Source: Staphylococcus saccharolyticus (GTDB lineage Bacteria > Bacillota > Bacilli > Staphylococcales > Staphylococcaceae). From it: a stretch of 64,000 nucleotides of DNA. The stretch's first letter is position 1, and each line of letters starts with the position of its first letter. Shown piece by piece: positions 52,431 through 63,600 of the stretch. Location: the NCBI RefSeq assembly GCF_900458815.1, contig NZ_UHDZ01000001.1, positions 1,488,001 to 1,552,000 on the forward strand. The letters are read 5' to 3'. A program made the position numbers and the translations under genes. Under the pieces are notes generated by a model. That model did no database searches. It was given only the letters and a program-made list of their open reading frames with translations, and was not told the DNA's origin.

Positions 52431-55020
52431 ACCTATTCAACGTTTTGGACTAATCATTTTATTGAGTTGTATACTCTCATTAGTTTTATATGGACCTTTT
52501 ATTTATCAATATATAACTAAGGGTATCGTATTTAGTGGCAGTGGTGATGGTTTTAGACAAATGATGCCTTTTCAACTGTATCTATATGAGCATTTTACAT
52601 CTTTAAAAGGATTCTATGATGTTTCATTTGGTCTTGGGGGAGATTATGTTAAGTCCTTATCCTATTATTATTCTATGTCTCCTTTAATGTGGGGGAACTT
52701 TCTAATTATATGGTTACTTGAACATACGATACATATCAATCCTCATAATATAGGATTTTGGCCAATGAATCAGTTAATTATGGCGTATATCCGTACAGTA
52801 ATCACATTTATTTTTACATTTTATTTATTTAATTATTTGCGACTTAAACCCGCACCTATGTTCATTGCAACGATTTTATATAGTATGTCTACTGTAATTA
52901 CATATTACAATTTTACTTGGTCATTTTACGGTAATCTACTTATAATGCTACCTATGTCAATTTGGGCAATAGAAAGATTTTTTAAGGAACGTAAAATTGG
53001 CTGGTTTATTATCGCAATTACTTATACACTATTCACAAACTTTTATTTTAGCTACTATGAAGCGATAATCATAGGTTTTTATTTTATTTATCGGTTAGTT
53101 GCACCCCATCCTAAAGACATGGTGAATCGCTGGCAAAAATTTTACATATTGTTATGCGCCACTTTATTAAGTGTATTAGTAAGCTTTATAGGGCTTTATA
53201 CTGGGGTATCTTCATTTTTGGCTAATGACCGAGCACAAAATCCTAAGTTTAAAATTACTTTTTTTACGAATTTATTCGAACCCAATTATAATATTTTTGC
53301 TGATGGTTTTTATATCACTATTTCTTTTATTGCTGTCATTGCACTATTTTCTTTTAAATTATATCGACACTATTATTATAAATTATTTGCGATTGCGACC
53401 TGGATCTTACTCATCGGTTCCTTATCTCAATGGTTTGATAGTGCATTTAATGGCTTTTCATTACCACAAAGACGTTGGGTTTACTTTTTAGCGTTATCTA
53501 CAAGTGTATTAATAGCATTATTCATACAACATTTGAGTGAATTATCAATTAAAGAATACATCATTATCGCTATTCCAGTATTTATATACGGTCTTGTATA
53601 TATTATATTGACTGAAAAATCAGTGAAGTGGATGTATGTTGCACTTATATTGATCGTAGTATTATTTGTATTCCTTAAAAATAAATCGTTGTTAACACGC
53701 ACTTCAATGATGGTATTACTCGTTGTCTTATTTTTAGCTCAACAAGTTTTGATGTCAAATGATTCACGAAAAATAACTATTGAACTTTATCAAACGACTT
53801 TAAAGACTCTTAATGATTCGAGCTATAAAAGCAGTATTTTAAACAAAAAAATTACGCATATGACTCAAAAATCTTCAGATCCATTAAATAGATTAGATTA
53901 TTTTTCATATTATGCTTTAAACTCTCCCTTCATATATCACTACAACGGCACCTCATTATATTCTAGTATTTTCGATGGGGATATATTAAAATATTATGAT
54001 CAAACCTTGCAAATTAATATGCCTGTGGATAAAAACAGTACTTATCGATATTTAGGTAATCGTGCAAACTTAATGTCACTATGGGATGTTCAAGATCGAT
54101 TAAGACACCCTAATGATTTAAATATGCCTTATGGCTTTAAAAAGAAAGAACTGATAACTGATAAAAAAGATCAATGGATTCATTCTGTTAATACAATGAA
54201 TTATCCAAGTGCACACATTACTAATAAAAAATATGATACAAAAGAATTAAAATCTCCACTTGATAGAGAACAGGCTATGCTAAATGGGGTCGTATTTAAT
54301 AATAAAACTCAAGGTAACACACCTTTTAAACCTAATACTAATTTACTTTCTAATGCTAATCAAAGCTTAAATAATGCCGATTGGATTGACAGTAATCATT
54401 TGAAAGTTAATCAGAATAATGGTGGTGTTACATTTAACTTACCTAAAAGTATAGTTAAAAATTATAAAGATATGTACGTAGAAATGGATGTTGAATTACT
54501 CTCTCCTGATAAAGAACACAAAGTTGGAGTGAATGAATATTCACAAGAAAGAAATCGTTTGTCGTACAAATATCGTCGTTTTGTTTCACCTGTAACGATG
54601 CGTACTAAGTCTTCAAGTCACCTTAATATCACGATGTCAAAAGGAACTTATCGTTTTAAAGTAAAAGGAATTTATGGTGAAGACTATAAAACACTTAAAA
54701 ATGCTTCACAACAACTAAAAACAGTTAAAGTGAAAAAAGAAAGCAATGGTTTTACAATTACTAAACAACAACGTGATCATGGATATCTGGTCTTACCTAT
54801 GGTTTATGCTGAAGGAATGCATGCAACAGCGGATGGGAAGCCTGTAAAAGTACAACAAGGAAACGGCATAATGACTACAATTCCAGTTAAAGAGGGGCAA
54901 ACAACAATAAGATTAACCTATACTCCCCCTTACTTTTATTTATTAATAACTATCAGTATCATCGGAAGTATTTTGAGTATTATTTTTACTTATTATGTAA
55001 AGAGAAAAAGAGAAAAATAA
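52408..55020 (+). CDS. yfhO: YfhO-family membrane glycosyltransferase, intact copy
   Basis: An 870-residue GT-C type membrane protein. It has about twelve hydrophobic helices (residues 10-450), with the acidic loop motif SGSGDGFRQMMPFQLYLYEH near residue 40. An extracytoplasmic domain (about 470-835) and a final helix plus basic tail (KRKREK) follow. In staphylococci a YfhO protein at this locus is the transferase of the CsbB/GtcA/YfhO lipoteichoic acid GlcNAc system; csbB and gtcA are not in this window. The ATG has GAGG seven bases upstream and lies 23 bases inside the end of the first copy. The two copies are a tandem duplication, now clearly diverged in sequence. A plus-strand terminator follows. 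Confidence 0.88.
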   Translation: MIKKLWDKPIQRFGLIILLSCILSLVLYGPFIYQYITKGIVFSGSGDGFRQMMPFQLYLYEHFTSLKGFYDVSFGLGGDYVKSLSYYYSMSPLMWGNFLIIWLLEHTIHINPHNIGFWPMNQLIMAYIRTVITFIFTFYLFNYLRLKPAPMFIATILYSMSTVITYYNFTWSFYGNLLIMLPMSIWAIERFFKERKIGWFIIAITYTLFTNFYFSYYEAIIIGFYFIYRLVAPHPKDMVNRWQKFYILLCATLLSVLVSFIGLYTGVSSFLANDRAQNPKFKITFFTNLFEPNYNIFADGFYITISFIAVIALFSFKLYRHYYYKLFAIATWILLIGSLSQWFDSAFNGFSLPQRRWVYFLALSTSVLIALFIQHLSELSIKEYIIIAIPVFIYGLVYIILTEKSVKWMYVALILIVVLFVFLKNKSLLTRTSMMVLLVVLFLAQQVLMSNDSRKITIELYQTTLKTLNDSSYKSSILNKKITHMTQKSSDPLNRLDYFSYYALNSPFIYHYNGTSLYSSIFDGDILKYYDQTLQINMPVDKNSTYRYLGNRANLMSLWDVQDRLRHPNDLNMPYGFKKKELITDKKDQWIHSVNTMNYPSAHITNKKYDTKELKSPLDREQAMLNGVVFNNKTQGNTPFKPNTNLLSNANQSLNNADWIDSNHLKVNQNNGGVTFNLPKSIVKNYKDMYVEMDVELLSPDKEHKVGVNEYSQERNRLSYKYRRFVSPVTMRTKSSSHLNITMSKGTYRFKVKGIYGEDYKTLKNASQQLKTVKVKKESNGFTITKQQRDHGYLVLPMVYAEGMHATADGKPVKVQQGNGIMTTIPVKEGQTTIRLTYTPPYFYLLITISIIGSILSIIFTYYVKRKREK

Positions 55021-55063
55021 TTATTTTATTACAACAATATGTAGTCTCCTACTTTAGAAATAA

Positions 55064-55106
55064 AGCTACCCAAAATTAGAATTTACATCTAATTTTAGGC
55101 TTTTTT
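55064..55106 (+). terminator. Terminator after yfhO
   Basis: CAAAATTAGA pairs with TCTAATTTT and flanking GC bases around a seven-base loop, followed on the plus strand by TTTTTT. It ends the only plus-strand unit. Confidence 0.85.
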
Positions 55107-55148
55107 ATGAAAAGTTCTTTTTATAAAAAACCTAAATGCTGATTCAAT

Positions 55149-55194
55149 TAAAAAAGCTTTCAAACACTTATATAAAAAGATGTTTGAAAGCTTT
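55149..55194 (-). terminator. Terminator after rplS
   Basis: A perfect 14-base-pair stem (AAAGCTTTCAAACA and its complement), followed on the minus strand by TTTTTT. It faces the yfhO terminator, so the converging units are insulated. Confidence 0.93.
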
Positions 55195-55285
55195 GTCTTT
55201 ATTGAGGCTTTATTAAAAGCACTGAGTTAATATATATGACTAATACTTTTTGTGTTGCCCTCTTTGCATTTGTCGAATATGCTAA

Positions 55286-55636
55286 TTAGCGAACTTCTTG
55301 GATTCTAGCAGCTTTACCACGTAAACTACGTAAGTAGTATAATTTAGCACGACGTACTTTACCGCGACGTTTAACTTCGATTTTTTCGATTTTAGGAGTG
55401 TGTAATGGGAAAGTTCTTTCCACACCTACGCCTGAAGAAATTTTACGAACTGTAAAAGTTTCAGAAATTCCTCCACCACGACGTTTAATAACAACACCTT
55501 CGAAAACTTGGATACGTTCACGAGAACCTTCGACGATTCTTACGTGTACACGCAAAGTGTCACCTGAACGAAAAGTAGGTAAATCAGTACGTAATTGTGA
55601 TTGTGTTACTGCTTCGATTAACTTATGATTACTCAT
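55286..55636 (-). CDS. rplS: 50S ribosomal protein L19
   Basis: L19 sits at the 30S-50S interface. The 116-residue protein has the family stretches [20 protein letters not shown] and [20 protein letters not shown]. The ATG start follows AAGGAGAG. It follows trmD but has its own promoter and a leader resembling the L19 leader RNA. Confidence 0.98.
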   Translation of the reverse strand: MSNHKLIEAVTQSQLRTDLPTFRSGDTLRVHVRIVEGSRERIQVFEGVVIKRRGGGISETFTVRKISSGVGVERTFPLHTPKIEKIEVKRRGKVRRAKLYYLRSLRGKAARIQEVR

Positions 55637-55727
55637 TATAAATTCTCTCCTTCAACCTATGTTCTTGCCTAGACAAATGTACAGCAGCGGATCATAGTGA
55701 TAATTAATGTTTTTTCACACTTAAATT
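55637..55727 (-). ncRNA. Candidate L19 leader RNA
   Basis: The untranslated leader of rplS contains the block GATCCGCTGCTGTACATT and then a small hairpin from CTAGGCAAGAACATAGG. An L19 leader of this kind is known upstream of rplS in low-GC Gram-positives. The match is from memory of the motif, not from a covariance search. Confidence 0.45.
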
Positions 55728-55756
55728 ATGTTAGCACAACACTACTCGTTTTTCAA
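55728..55756 (-). promoter_or_regulatory. Promoter of rplS inside the end of trmD
   Basis: Minus strand TTGAAA (55751-55756), 17-base spacer, TAACAT (55728-55733) preceded by TGC. The -35 lies in the last codons of trmD. Confidence 0.6.
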
Positions 55757-56479
55757 TTGCTTTTTATATGTTTCTAAAATTTCTTTATCTTTAGAGGTAA
55801 GTTCATATTCCTCTAGTAAATCTGGCCTTTTTTCATAAGTACGAATTAACTTTTGTTTATGTCTCCACTCGTCAATATGCGCATGATTACCAGATAATAA
55901 GACATCTGGAACTTTCATATCTTTATATTCGCGAGGACGTGTATACTGAGGAAATTCAAGCAATCCATCTGAAAACGAATCGTCTTGGTGAGACGCTTCA
56001 TTGCCTAATACTCCAGGAATCAGTCTAACTATTGCATCAGTCATCATCATAGCAGGCAGCTCCCCACCTGTTAACACATAATCCCCCATAGAAATTTCAT
56101 CTGTCACGAGATGTTCTCTAATACGTTCATCATAACCTTCATAATGTCCACAGATAAATACAATATGGTTTGCTTTACTTAATTCTTGTGCAATCTGTTG
56201 AGTGAAAGGATGTCCTTGAGGACACATTAAGATTACTCGAGTATGTGCGTCTGTATTTAAATCTTCCATGGCATTAAATACAGGTTCAGGCTTTAATACC
56301 ATTCCTTGACCGCCACCAAATGGATAATCATCAACTTGATTATGTTTGTTAACGGAATAGTCACGAAAATTAATTGTATTTACAGCAATCATATTTTTAT
56401 CCTGCGCACGCTTTAAAATTGAGCGATTTAACACGCCATCAAACATTTCAGGAAATAGTGTTAAATAATCAATTTTCAT
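55742..56479 (-). CDS. trmD: tRNA (guanine-N1-)-methyltransferase TrmD
   Basis: TrmD methylates G37 next to the anticodon and prevents +1 frameshifting. The 245-residue SPOUT protein has the trefoil-knot stretches [12 protein letters not shown] and [16 protein letters not shown], and [21 protein letters not shown] near residue 180. It overlaps rimM by one base. Confidence 0.97.
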   Translation of the reverse strand: MKIDYLTLFPEMFDGVLNRSILKRAQDKNMIAVNTINFRDYSVNKHNQVDDYPFGGGQGMVLKPEPVFNAMEDLNTDAHTRVILMCPQGHPFTQQIAQELSKANHIVFICGHYEGYDERIREHLVTDEISMGDYVLTGGELPAMMMTDAIVRLIPGVLGNEASHQDDSFSDGLLEFPQYTRPREYKDMKVPDVLLSGNHAHIDEWRHKQKLIRTYEKRPDLLEEYELTSKDKEILETYKKQLKNE

Positions 56480-56982
56480 TATTCTAACAACCCTTCCATC
56501 GGCGTAATTTTAATAGTTTTACTTTCCACATCAACATCTTTTACCACATCTTCAATATATGGGATGAGGTATTCTTTATCACCTTTGACTACCCATACGT
56601 CATTTGCACCTGTTTCAAAAATATTGATAATAGGACCAATTGGATGATTTTCATCATCGAAAACAGTACATCCAATAATATCAGAATAATAAAACTCATG
56701 CTCACTTAACTTAATATCTTCACGATCACGTTCTTGATAGATATAGTCGCCTTTAAGGTGTTCAACATCATTAATATTATTGATCCCTTCAAATTTCAGC
56801 ATATGAAAACCTTTATGTATGCGATAAGAGGCTACAGTATACTCAATGTCGTTCTGATGATGTTTAACTATTAAATGCTCACCAGGTTGAAATCGAATTT
56901 CAGTAAAATCTGAATTGGATTTTACTTTCACTTCTCCCTTAATCCCATGAGTATTGACGATTTGTCCTACTTCTACTTCCAT
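56479..56982 (-). CDS. rimM: Ribosome maturation factor RimM
   Basis: RimM helps assemble the 30S head by binding S19. The 167-residue protein starts with [18 protein letters not shown] and has a C-terminal PRC-barrel ([23 protein letters not shown]). The ATG start follows AGGAGGG. A strong hairpin stands between rpsP and rimM. Confidence 0.96.
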   Translation of the reverse strand: MEVEVGQIVNTHGIKGEVKVKSNSDFTEIRFQPGEHLIVKHHQNDIEYTVASYRIHKGFHMLKFEGINNINDVEHLKGDYIYQERDREDIKLSEHEFYYSDIIGCTVFDDENHPIGPIINIFETGANDVWVVKGDKEYLIPYIEDVVKDVDVESKTIKITPMEGLLE

Positions 56983-57068
56983 GTCTTATCCCTCCTAATC
57001 TTCTGATTTAATCTCAAAAATGAATCAAATATATCTTAACACGCATGCGAACTACAAATAAATATTAT

Positions 57069-57094
57069 TAAAAAAGGACGCCGTGATGGCGTCC
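57069..57094 (-). terminator. Terminator between rpsP and rimM
   Basis: A perfect seven-base-pair GC-rich stem (GGACGCC with GGCGTCC, loop of five), followed on the minus strand by TTTTTT. It lies inside what is usually one operon, so it probably lowers rimM-trmD expression relative to rpsP. Confidence 0.9.
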
Positions 57095-57111
57095 ACAAAG
57101 ACTTTCGCTAA

Positions 57112-57387
57112 TTACTTAGCGTTTTTTTGTTCATCAAATTTTTTCATGATACCTTCTTTAGATAAGATATTGTGAACTGTATCAGTTGGTTTAGCACCAT
57201 TGTGTAACCATTTTAAAGCTAACTCTTCATCAATTTTAACTTCTGGTGCATTAACGTGTGCTGGGTTGTAAGTACCTAATTGCTCAATGATACGACCATC
57301 ACGTGATGAACGTGCATCAGCAACTACGATACGATAGAATGGGTTTCTTTTTGAACCTAAACGAGTTAAACGAATTTTAACTGCCAT
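57112..57387 (-). CDS. rpsP: 30S ribosomal protein S16
   Basis: S16 stabilises the 5' domain of 16S rRNA. The 91-residue protein opens with [20 protein letters not shown] and has the [18 protein letters not shown] core. The ATG start follows AAGGAGAG. It has its own promoter after the ffh terminator. Confidence 0.98.
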   Translation of the reverse strand: MAVKIRLTRLGSKRNPFYRIVVADARSSRDGRIIEQLGTYNPAHVNAPEVKIDEELALKWLHNGAKPTDTVHNILSKEGIMKKFDEQKNAK

Positions 57388-57438
57388 ATAAATTACTCTC
57401 CTTTATGTGTTTATCATTTTTATTTTCTACAAGAATAA

Positions 57439-57467
57439 ATAATAACAGTTACACAAATGTTTGTAAA
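57439..57467 (-). promoter_or_regulatory. Promoter of rpsP-rimM-trmD
   Basis: Minus strand TTTACA (57462-57467), 17-base spacer, TATTAT (57439-57444). Confidence 0.65.
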
Positions 57468-57483
57468 GACTTTTTTCTTTACA

Positions 57484-57515
57484 AAAAGTAGATTTATGAA
57501 ATAAATCGTACTTTT
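57484..57515 (-). other. Hairpin between the ffh terminator and the rpsP promoter
   Basis: AAAAGTA-GATTTAT pairs with its complement with one bulged base; the minus-strand tail begins TTTTT. It may be a second, back-up terminator for the smc-ftsY-ffh unit. Confidence 0.4.
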
Positions 57516-57607
57516 GGTTATGCATGAGCTTTAGCTAGTATATTATATTATTGATTGAACAAATTGAGTAATTTTGTAATTACACATTCCTCATCAAATA
57601 TACCTCT

Positions 57608-57648
57608 TAAAAAAAGCATCGAACAACTTTTCGATTGTCCGACGCTTT
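57608..57648 (-). terminator. Terminator after ffh
   Basis: A 14-base-pair stem with G-U pairs (AAAGCGTCGGACAA with TTGTTCGATGCTTT), followed on the minus strand by TTTTTTT. Confidence 0.92.
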
Positions 57649-57658
57649 ATATTGTATA

Positions 57659-59026
57659 TTAAAAAGGTAAGTTCATGCCTTTAAGCATATTTTGCATTTG
57701 ATTACGTTTTGCTTTTTTTCCTTTACCGCCACCAGTAAACTGTTTCATCATTTTTTTCATATCATTAAACTGTTTCATCAAGCGATTCACTTCTTGTAAA
57801 GATCGACCAGAACCTTTAGCAATACGTTTTTTACGTGATACATTTAATGTTTCAGGGTTTGAACGTTCATTAGGTGTCATTGATTGGATAATCGCTTTAA
57901 TATGATCGATTTGTTTATCACTCATATTAAGCTTATCTAAACCTTTCATTTTGTTCATACCAGGAATCATTTTCATAAGATCATCTAATGGACCTAAGTT
58001 TTTAACTTGATCTAATTGTTCCAAGAAATCATCTAATGTAAATGATGACTCACGCATTTTCTTCTCTAAATCTTTCGCTTTTTCTTGGTCAACATCTTGT
58101 TGTGCCTTCTCAATGAGACTTAATACATCTCCCATACCAAGAATACGTGAAGCCATACGTTCAGGGTGGAATAATTCTAACCCGTCTAAATTCTCACTCA
58201 TACCTACAAATTTAATAGGTTTTTGTGTTACAGAACGAATAGAAAGTGCTGCACCACCTCGAGTGTCACCATCTAATTTAGTTAATGTTACACCAGATAC
58301 ATCTAATTGCTCATCAAAAGATTGCGCAACGTTAACCGCATCTTGACCCGTCATAGCATCTACTACCAACAAGATTTCGTCAGGTTTAGATACTTTTTTA
58401 ATCTCTTGCAATTCATTCATTAGCGCTTCATCGATGTGCAAACGACCTGCTGTATCAATGATAACAAAGTCTAAGTGTTCTTCTTTCGCGTGTTTCAAGG
58501 CATTTTCAACAATTTGTTGAGGTGGCACTTGATCACCTTCACTATAAACAGGTATATCGATTTGCTTACCTACTGTTTGTAATTGATCGATTGCAGCTGG
58601 ACGATAAATATCACCTGCGACTAACATAGGTTTTTTATTATATTTCTTACGCATTAATAAAGCCAATTTACCTGCAGTAGTAGTTTTACCTGCACCTTGC
58701 AAACCTACCATCATAACAACAGTTGGTGGCTTATTAGCCATTTTAATGGAGGTGTTCTCTCCACCCATTAAGGTCGTAAGCTCTTCCTGTACAATTTTGA
58801 TAACCTGTTGACCAGGTGTTAAAGATTGCATTACATCAGAACCTAAGGCACGTTCTGATACTATTTTAACAAATTCTTTAACCACTTTGAAGTTAACATC
58901 GGCTTCTAATAATGCAAGCCTTACTTCTCGCATCATTGTTTTAATATCTGCTTCTATTACTTTGCCTTTGCCACGCATTTTTTGCATCGTGGCTTGTAAA
59001 CGATCGGATAATCCTTCAAATGCCAT
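57659..59026 (-). CDS. ffh: Signal recognition particle protein Ffh
   Basis: Ffh binds signal sequences and 4.5S/scRNA and delivers ribosomes to FtsY. The 455-residue protein has the N domain, a GTPase with GLQGAGKT at residues 108-115 and DTAGRLH, and a Met-rich M domain with a basic tail (residues about 300-455). The ATG start follows AAAGGAGG. It follows ylxM by 29 bases in the smc-ftsY-ylxM-ffh unit. Confidence 0.98.
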   Translation of the reverse strand: MAFEGLSDRLQATMQKMRGKGKVIEADIKTMMREVRLALLEADVNFKVVKEFVKIVSERALGSDVMQSLTPGQQVIKIVQEELTTLMGGENTSIKMANKPPTVVMMVGLQGAGKTTTAGKLALLMRKKYNKKPMLVAGDIYRPAAIDQLQTVGKQIDIPVYSEGDQVPPQQIVENALKHAKEEHLDFVIIDTAGRLHIDEALMNELQEIKKVSKPDEILLVVDAMTGQDAVNVAQSFDEQLDVSGVTLTKLDGDTRGGAALSIRSVTQKPIKFVGMSENLDGLELFHPERMASRILGMGDVLSLIEKAQQDVDQEKAKDLEKKMRESSFTLDDFLEQLDQVKNLGPLDDLMKMIPGMNKMKGLDKLNMSDKQIDHIKAIIQSMTPNERSNPETLNVSRKKRIAKGSGRSLQEVNRLMKQFNDMKKMMKQFTGGGKGKKAKRNQMQNMLKGMNLPF

Positions 59027-59055
59027 AACGTTTGCCCTCCTTTTTTAAATGATTA

Positions 59056-59388
59056 CTACTCTAACTCTTCTAATTGAGTGATATATTGTTTAAGCAACTC
59101 AGGTTGGTTAAATGATTGTTTCATTAAGTCATATATTTCTCGACGTTTCTCAAATCTTTGATATAGTCCTAATTTAGATTCATAATCTTCTACTAAATCG
59201 CCAGTTCTTCTTATATTATCATAAACTGCTTGTCTACTCACTTCAAATGTATCAGCAATTTCACTTAATGAATAATCTTGTAAATAAAACAATTCTAAAT
59301 AGTTTCTTTGCTTTTTTGTAAGTAAAGATTGATAAAAATCAAACAAATAATTCATTCTTAATGTTTTAACTAAATCATTTTGACTCAT
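59056..59388 (-). CDS. ylxM: YlxM/p13-like helix-turn-helix protein (UPF0122)
   Basis: A 110-residue protein with a sigma-region-4-like helix-turn-helix ([20 protein letters not shown]). It is regularly found between ftsY and ffh, and its streptococcal relative influences SRP activity; its exact role is unsettled. The start is ATG at 59386-59388, directly after the ftsY stop, with GAAGG upstream. A 23-codon extension inside ftsY is rejected. Confidence 0.9.
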   Translation of the reverse strand: MSQNDLVKTLRMNYLFDFYQSLLTKKQRNYLELFYLQDYSLSEIADTFEVSRQAVYDNIRRTGDLVEDYESKLGLYQRFEKRREIYDLMKQSFNQPELLKQYITQLEELE

Positions 59389-59389
59389 C

Positions 59390-60625
59390 TTATCTACCTT
59401 CTTCAGTTTCATCAGAAGACGCCACAATGTCTTCAGGAATATCCTCATTTTGTTCAATCATGTCAGCAAACAAACCATAAACATAGCTTTCTGGGTTGAA
59501 TGGTTGTAAGTCATCTAACTTCTCACCTAAACCAACATATTTAACTGGTATGTGTAATTCATTACGAATTGCTAGAACAATACCACCTTTGGCAGTTCCA
59601 TCTAATTTAGTCAATACAATACCTGAAACATTTGTGACTTCTTTAAATGATCGCGCTTGTGATAATGCATTTTGACCAGTCGTTGCATCTAAACATAATA
59701 AGGCTTCATGAGGTGCATCTGGAATAGCACGACTTATCACACGTTTCATTTTATCTAATTCTTGCATTAAGTTAGATTTATTTTGCAGACGACCTGCTGT
59801 ATCACAAATTAAAATATCTACGCCTTTATTTTTAGCAGCATTAATGGCATCATAAACAACTGCAGCAGGGTCAGAACCTTTATTTTGGCTCACTACTTCC
59901 ACACCAACACGATCCCCCCATACGTTTAGTTGTTGAATCGCACCAGCTCTAAAAGTATCTCCAGCCGCTAACATGACTTTTTTACCTTCTTGTTGATAAC
60001 GATGAGCTAATTTACCAATTGTTGTTGTTTTACCTACACCATTAACACCAACCATTAAGATGACATTCAATCTACCATCTTCAAGGTTCATCGCTTCTGA
60101 ATGATCATTTTCTTGGTGATAGATTTCAACGATTTTTTCAACGATAACTTCTCTTAAATCTTCAGTTTCTTGAATATTACGTCTTTGGGCTTCTGTACGT
60201 AACTCATCTGTTAATTTCATTACAGTATTAAAACCAACATCTGCTGTAATTAACATTTCCTCTAGGGACTCAAAGAAGTCTTCGTCAACTTTTCTATATC
60301 GAGCAATTAAGTTATTTAATTGCTCCTGGAAGTTTTGACGTGATTTTTCTAAACCAGCTTTAAATTTTGCACCAATTTTTTGCGCTTCAATTTCTTCAAA
60401 GTCTTCAATTGAAATTAATCCATCTTCGTCAAAGTCCGCTTCACTAAGTTTTTTGGGTTTCTTTTTAGGTTTTGTTTCTTCAACTACTTCCTCTTCATGC
60501 GCTATCTTATCACTGTCTTCAGGTTCTTTTTTAGTTTCCGAATGTGTACTTTCATCTAGTTCTTTTTGAATATCATCTTCGCTTTTTCCTGAAAACTTAT
60601 CTTTTAAGCGTTTAAAAAAACTCAT
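59390..60625 (-). CDS. ftsY: Signal recognition particle receptor FtsY
   Basis: FtsY is the membrane-associated receptor for SRP. The 411-residue protein has an acidic/basic N-terminal A domain (about residues 1-85) and the NG domain with GVNGVGKT at 193-200 and CDTAGRLQ. Its start overlaps the smc stop by four bases (ATGA), so translation is coupled to smc. The start has AAGGAGGAACAAGG upstream. Confidence 0.97.
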   Translation of the reverse strand: MSFFKRLKDKFSGKSEDDIQKELDESTHSETKKEPEDSDKIAHEEEVVEETKPKKKPKKLSEADFDEDGLISIEDFEEIEAQKIGAKFKAGLEKSRQNFQEQLNNLIARYRKVDEDFFESLEEMLITADVGFNTVMKLTDELRTEAQRRNIQETEDLREVIVEKIVEIYHQENDHSEAMNLEDGRLNVILMVGVNGVGKTTTIGKLAHRYQQEGKKVMLAAGDTFRAGAIQQLNVWGDRVGVEVVSQNKGSDPAAVVYDAINAAKNKGVDILICDTAGRLQNKSNLMQELDKMKRVISRAIPDAPHEALLCLDATTGQNALSQARSFKEVTNVSGIVLTKLDGTAKGGIVLAIRNELHIPVKYVGLGEKLDDLQPFNPESYVYGLFADMIEQNEDIPEDIVASSDETEEGR

Positions 60626-63600
60626 CCTTGTTCCTCCTTCATAACCTCATCTATAGTATTTAAGTTTACACTTACTAATTTAGATACACCTGATTCTTGC
60701 ATCGTCACTCCGTATAATCTATCGGAGAATTCCATTGTCCCTTTTCGATGTGTGATAACAATGAATTGCGTCTCTGTAGATAACTCATTTAAATATTGGG
60801 CATAACGAATAACATTCGCTTCATCAAGTGCTGCTTCAACCTCATCTAGTATAACAAACGGTGCAGAGCGAACCTTAAGAATTGCAAATAGTAAAGCAAT
60901 CGCACTTAATGCACGTTCACCACCACTAAGCAATGACAAATGTTGAAGCTTTTTACCAGGAGGTTGAACAATAATATCTACTCCTGCCGATAAATAATCG
61001 TCTTCTGTCAACCGAAGTTCAGCTTGACCACCACCAAATAACTGTTTGAATACAGTAGAGAAATGCTCTTGAACAGCGTGGAAAGTATTTTTAAATCGTC
61101 CTTCTACTTCTCTATCCATTTCATTAATAATCTGCTCTAGTGTTTCTTTTGCTTCCCTAAGATCCATTCGTTGCTCATTTAAGAATGTATAGCGTTCATT
61201 CAACTCTTCAAATTGTTCTATCGCATTTAAGTTAACTGGACCTAATTCATCGATAGACATTTTAGTTAATTTTACCTTTTTACGTAAATTCTCTATTGAT
61301 TCATTGGACTCATACAATGTACGTGCGCGTTCAACTGTTAATTGATACGTATCGTTAAGATGGTCAATAGCATGGTTAATCAAAACGTCTAGCTTGGACT
61401 GTTTTGATTTGATGTCTTGGTAATGGTTTTCAATAGCTAAAATATCTTGATGACACACTTGAAGCTGATTTTCATTCGTTTCAATCGTTTCATTCAAATC
61501 ATTTCTACGTTGTTTGATATCTGTAAGTCGCTGATTTAAATGTTGACGTGCATCTTGTTGTTCTTGAATTTGATACTTTAATTTTTCAAAAACCTCTTCA
61601 CCCATCATCTCATCAGAATTAAACAACTTAATTTTTTCTTCGACATCTTTTAATTGACGTTTAGAATTTTCATATTGCTTATCTAATCTTTCAATCACTT
61701 GCTTTTGTGATTTTATTCTTTCCTTAATAACTGCTAAATCAGACTGCTTTTGATGTAATTGTTGTTGTGTTTGATTTGTAGATGCTTTGCCTTCTTTAGA
61801 TAATTGGGTGTATCGCTCAATATCACTCTCTAATTCATTCAATTGTTGATGAATTTCTGATAATCGTGATTGTTTGTGTGTTAAAGTTTCTTTACTTTTA
61901 TCACTTTGGTAACCATCATTTTTTTCAAATTCAAACTCTTCATGTTCATTTTTAAGATGTGTTTCTTGAGTTCTTAATCTATCTAATTCTAACTCATGAT
62001 TGTGCACACGTTCTTTTAATGTATTGTATTGTTGACTTGCTTCAAAATATTGTTCACTTAATTGTTCAGTCTTTTCTTTCTGAGATTTAAATTGACTTTC
62101 AAATTCTGCTGTTTGGCATTGATAGTCTTCAAGTTGATGTCTCATTGTTGATAATTCATCTTTTTGAGACAAAATACTTTTTGTCTTACGTGCACCACCG
62201 CCAGTCATGGAGCCACCTGGATTCACAATGTCACCTTCTAAAGTAACAATTCTAGTACAATAACGAATTGCTCGGGCAAGCACATTGGCATGTTTTAAAT
62301 TATCTACAATAATGGTATTCCCTAACAAATTATCGATAATAGCTTGATAATTTGAGGCTACTTTTACAGCGTCAGAAGCAATATTAATAAAACCTTCTAA
62401 ATTTTGAGCAATACTTTTAATATCTACAGCGATTTGTCGTGACTTAATTACATTTAATGGTAAAAATGTAGCACGACCTAAACCTCGTTGTTTCAAGTAT
62501 TGAATAGCTTGGCGACCATCTTTTTCAGTATCTACGATTACATATTGTAATGATGTCCCTAAAGCTGTCTCAATTGCTTGAGTTAACTTTGATGGTACAT
62601 TGATAACTTCAGCAACCGCACCGTGAATACCGGTTAATTCATGTGCTTTTGCTTTTAAAATGTGCTTAACACCATTAAAGAAATACGTGTAATCTTCTTC
62701 TTGTGTAGCTAAACTATCAATTTTTGATTTTAACTTTTCATTATAACGGTACGCTTGGTATAACTTATTCTCATAATCTGTTTGTCGTTTTTTGGATTCA
62801 GTTAATTGTTTCTCTAACTGTGCAATTTGATGTTCGGCTTTATCCACTGCTTTTTTCGCTGTTTGATAATTCTTATCGGTATCATTAATACTATTTTGAA
62901 TGTCTTTTAATTGATTAAATGCTTCAACTAATCTTGAGTCTAGGCGAGATTTTTTGGCTTCATTTTCATTAATGGTATGTTCTAAAAATCGAATATCGTT
63001 ATTCACATCCGATTGTTCAGACATAAGCGTGTAATAATTATTTTTGATTTCTTCAAGTTTCTCATCGTGTTGTTCATCCGAAACATATAGTAACGACTCT
63101 AACTCTTGAATATCTTTATTAAGTTCCTTTTGTTTATCTTTTAATTCATTAAGTGACGTTTCATTTTGTCGCTTTTCATCTTGAATTGCTTGAATTTGTG
63201 ATTGTAAATTTTCAAGTTCTTCTTCATATCTTGCGTTAGTTTCAGATTGATTCTTTTTACGTTCTTCTAAAACGTTTAATTTACCTGATAATTGTTCATA
63301 ATTTTCAGTGGTTTTAACAAGTTCATAGTTGCGTTTTTCAATATCATAATCTATTTGTTGTCGTTCACCTTTATACTTTTGTAATAATTGATTAATTTGA
63401 GCTTGTTGTGCTTCTTTACTAGCTTGTTGGCTCTTCAACTGATTTAATCGATTATCTAATTGTTGATTATCTTCATTATATTGATCAATATCGTAAACTG
63501 TGACAATAACATCACTTTGTTCCATTTGTTTAGATAATTGTTGATACTCTTTAGCAATGGCTGCCTCTTCTTTTAGTGGTTCCACGCGACCTTCGAGGTC

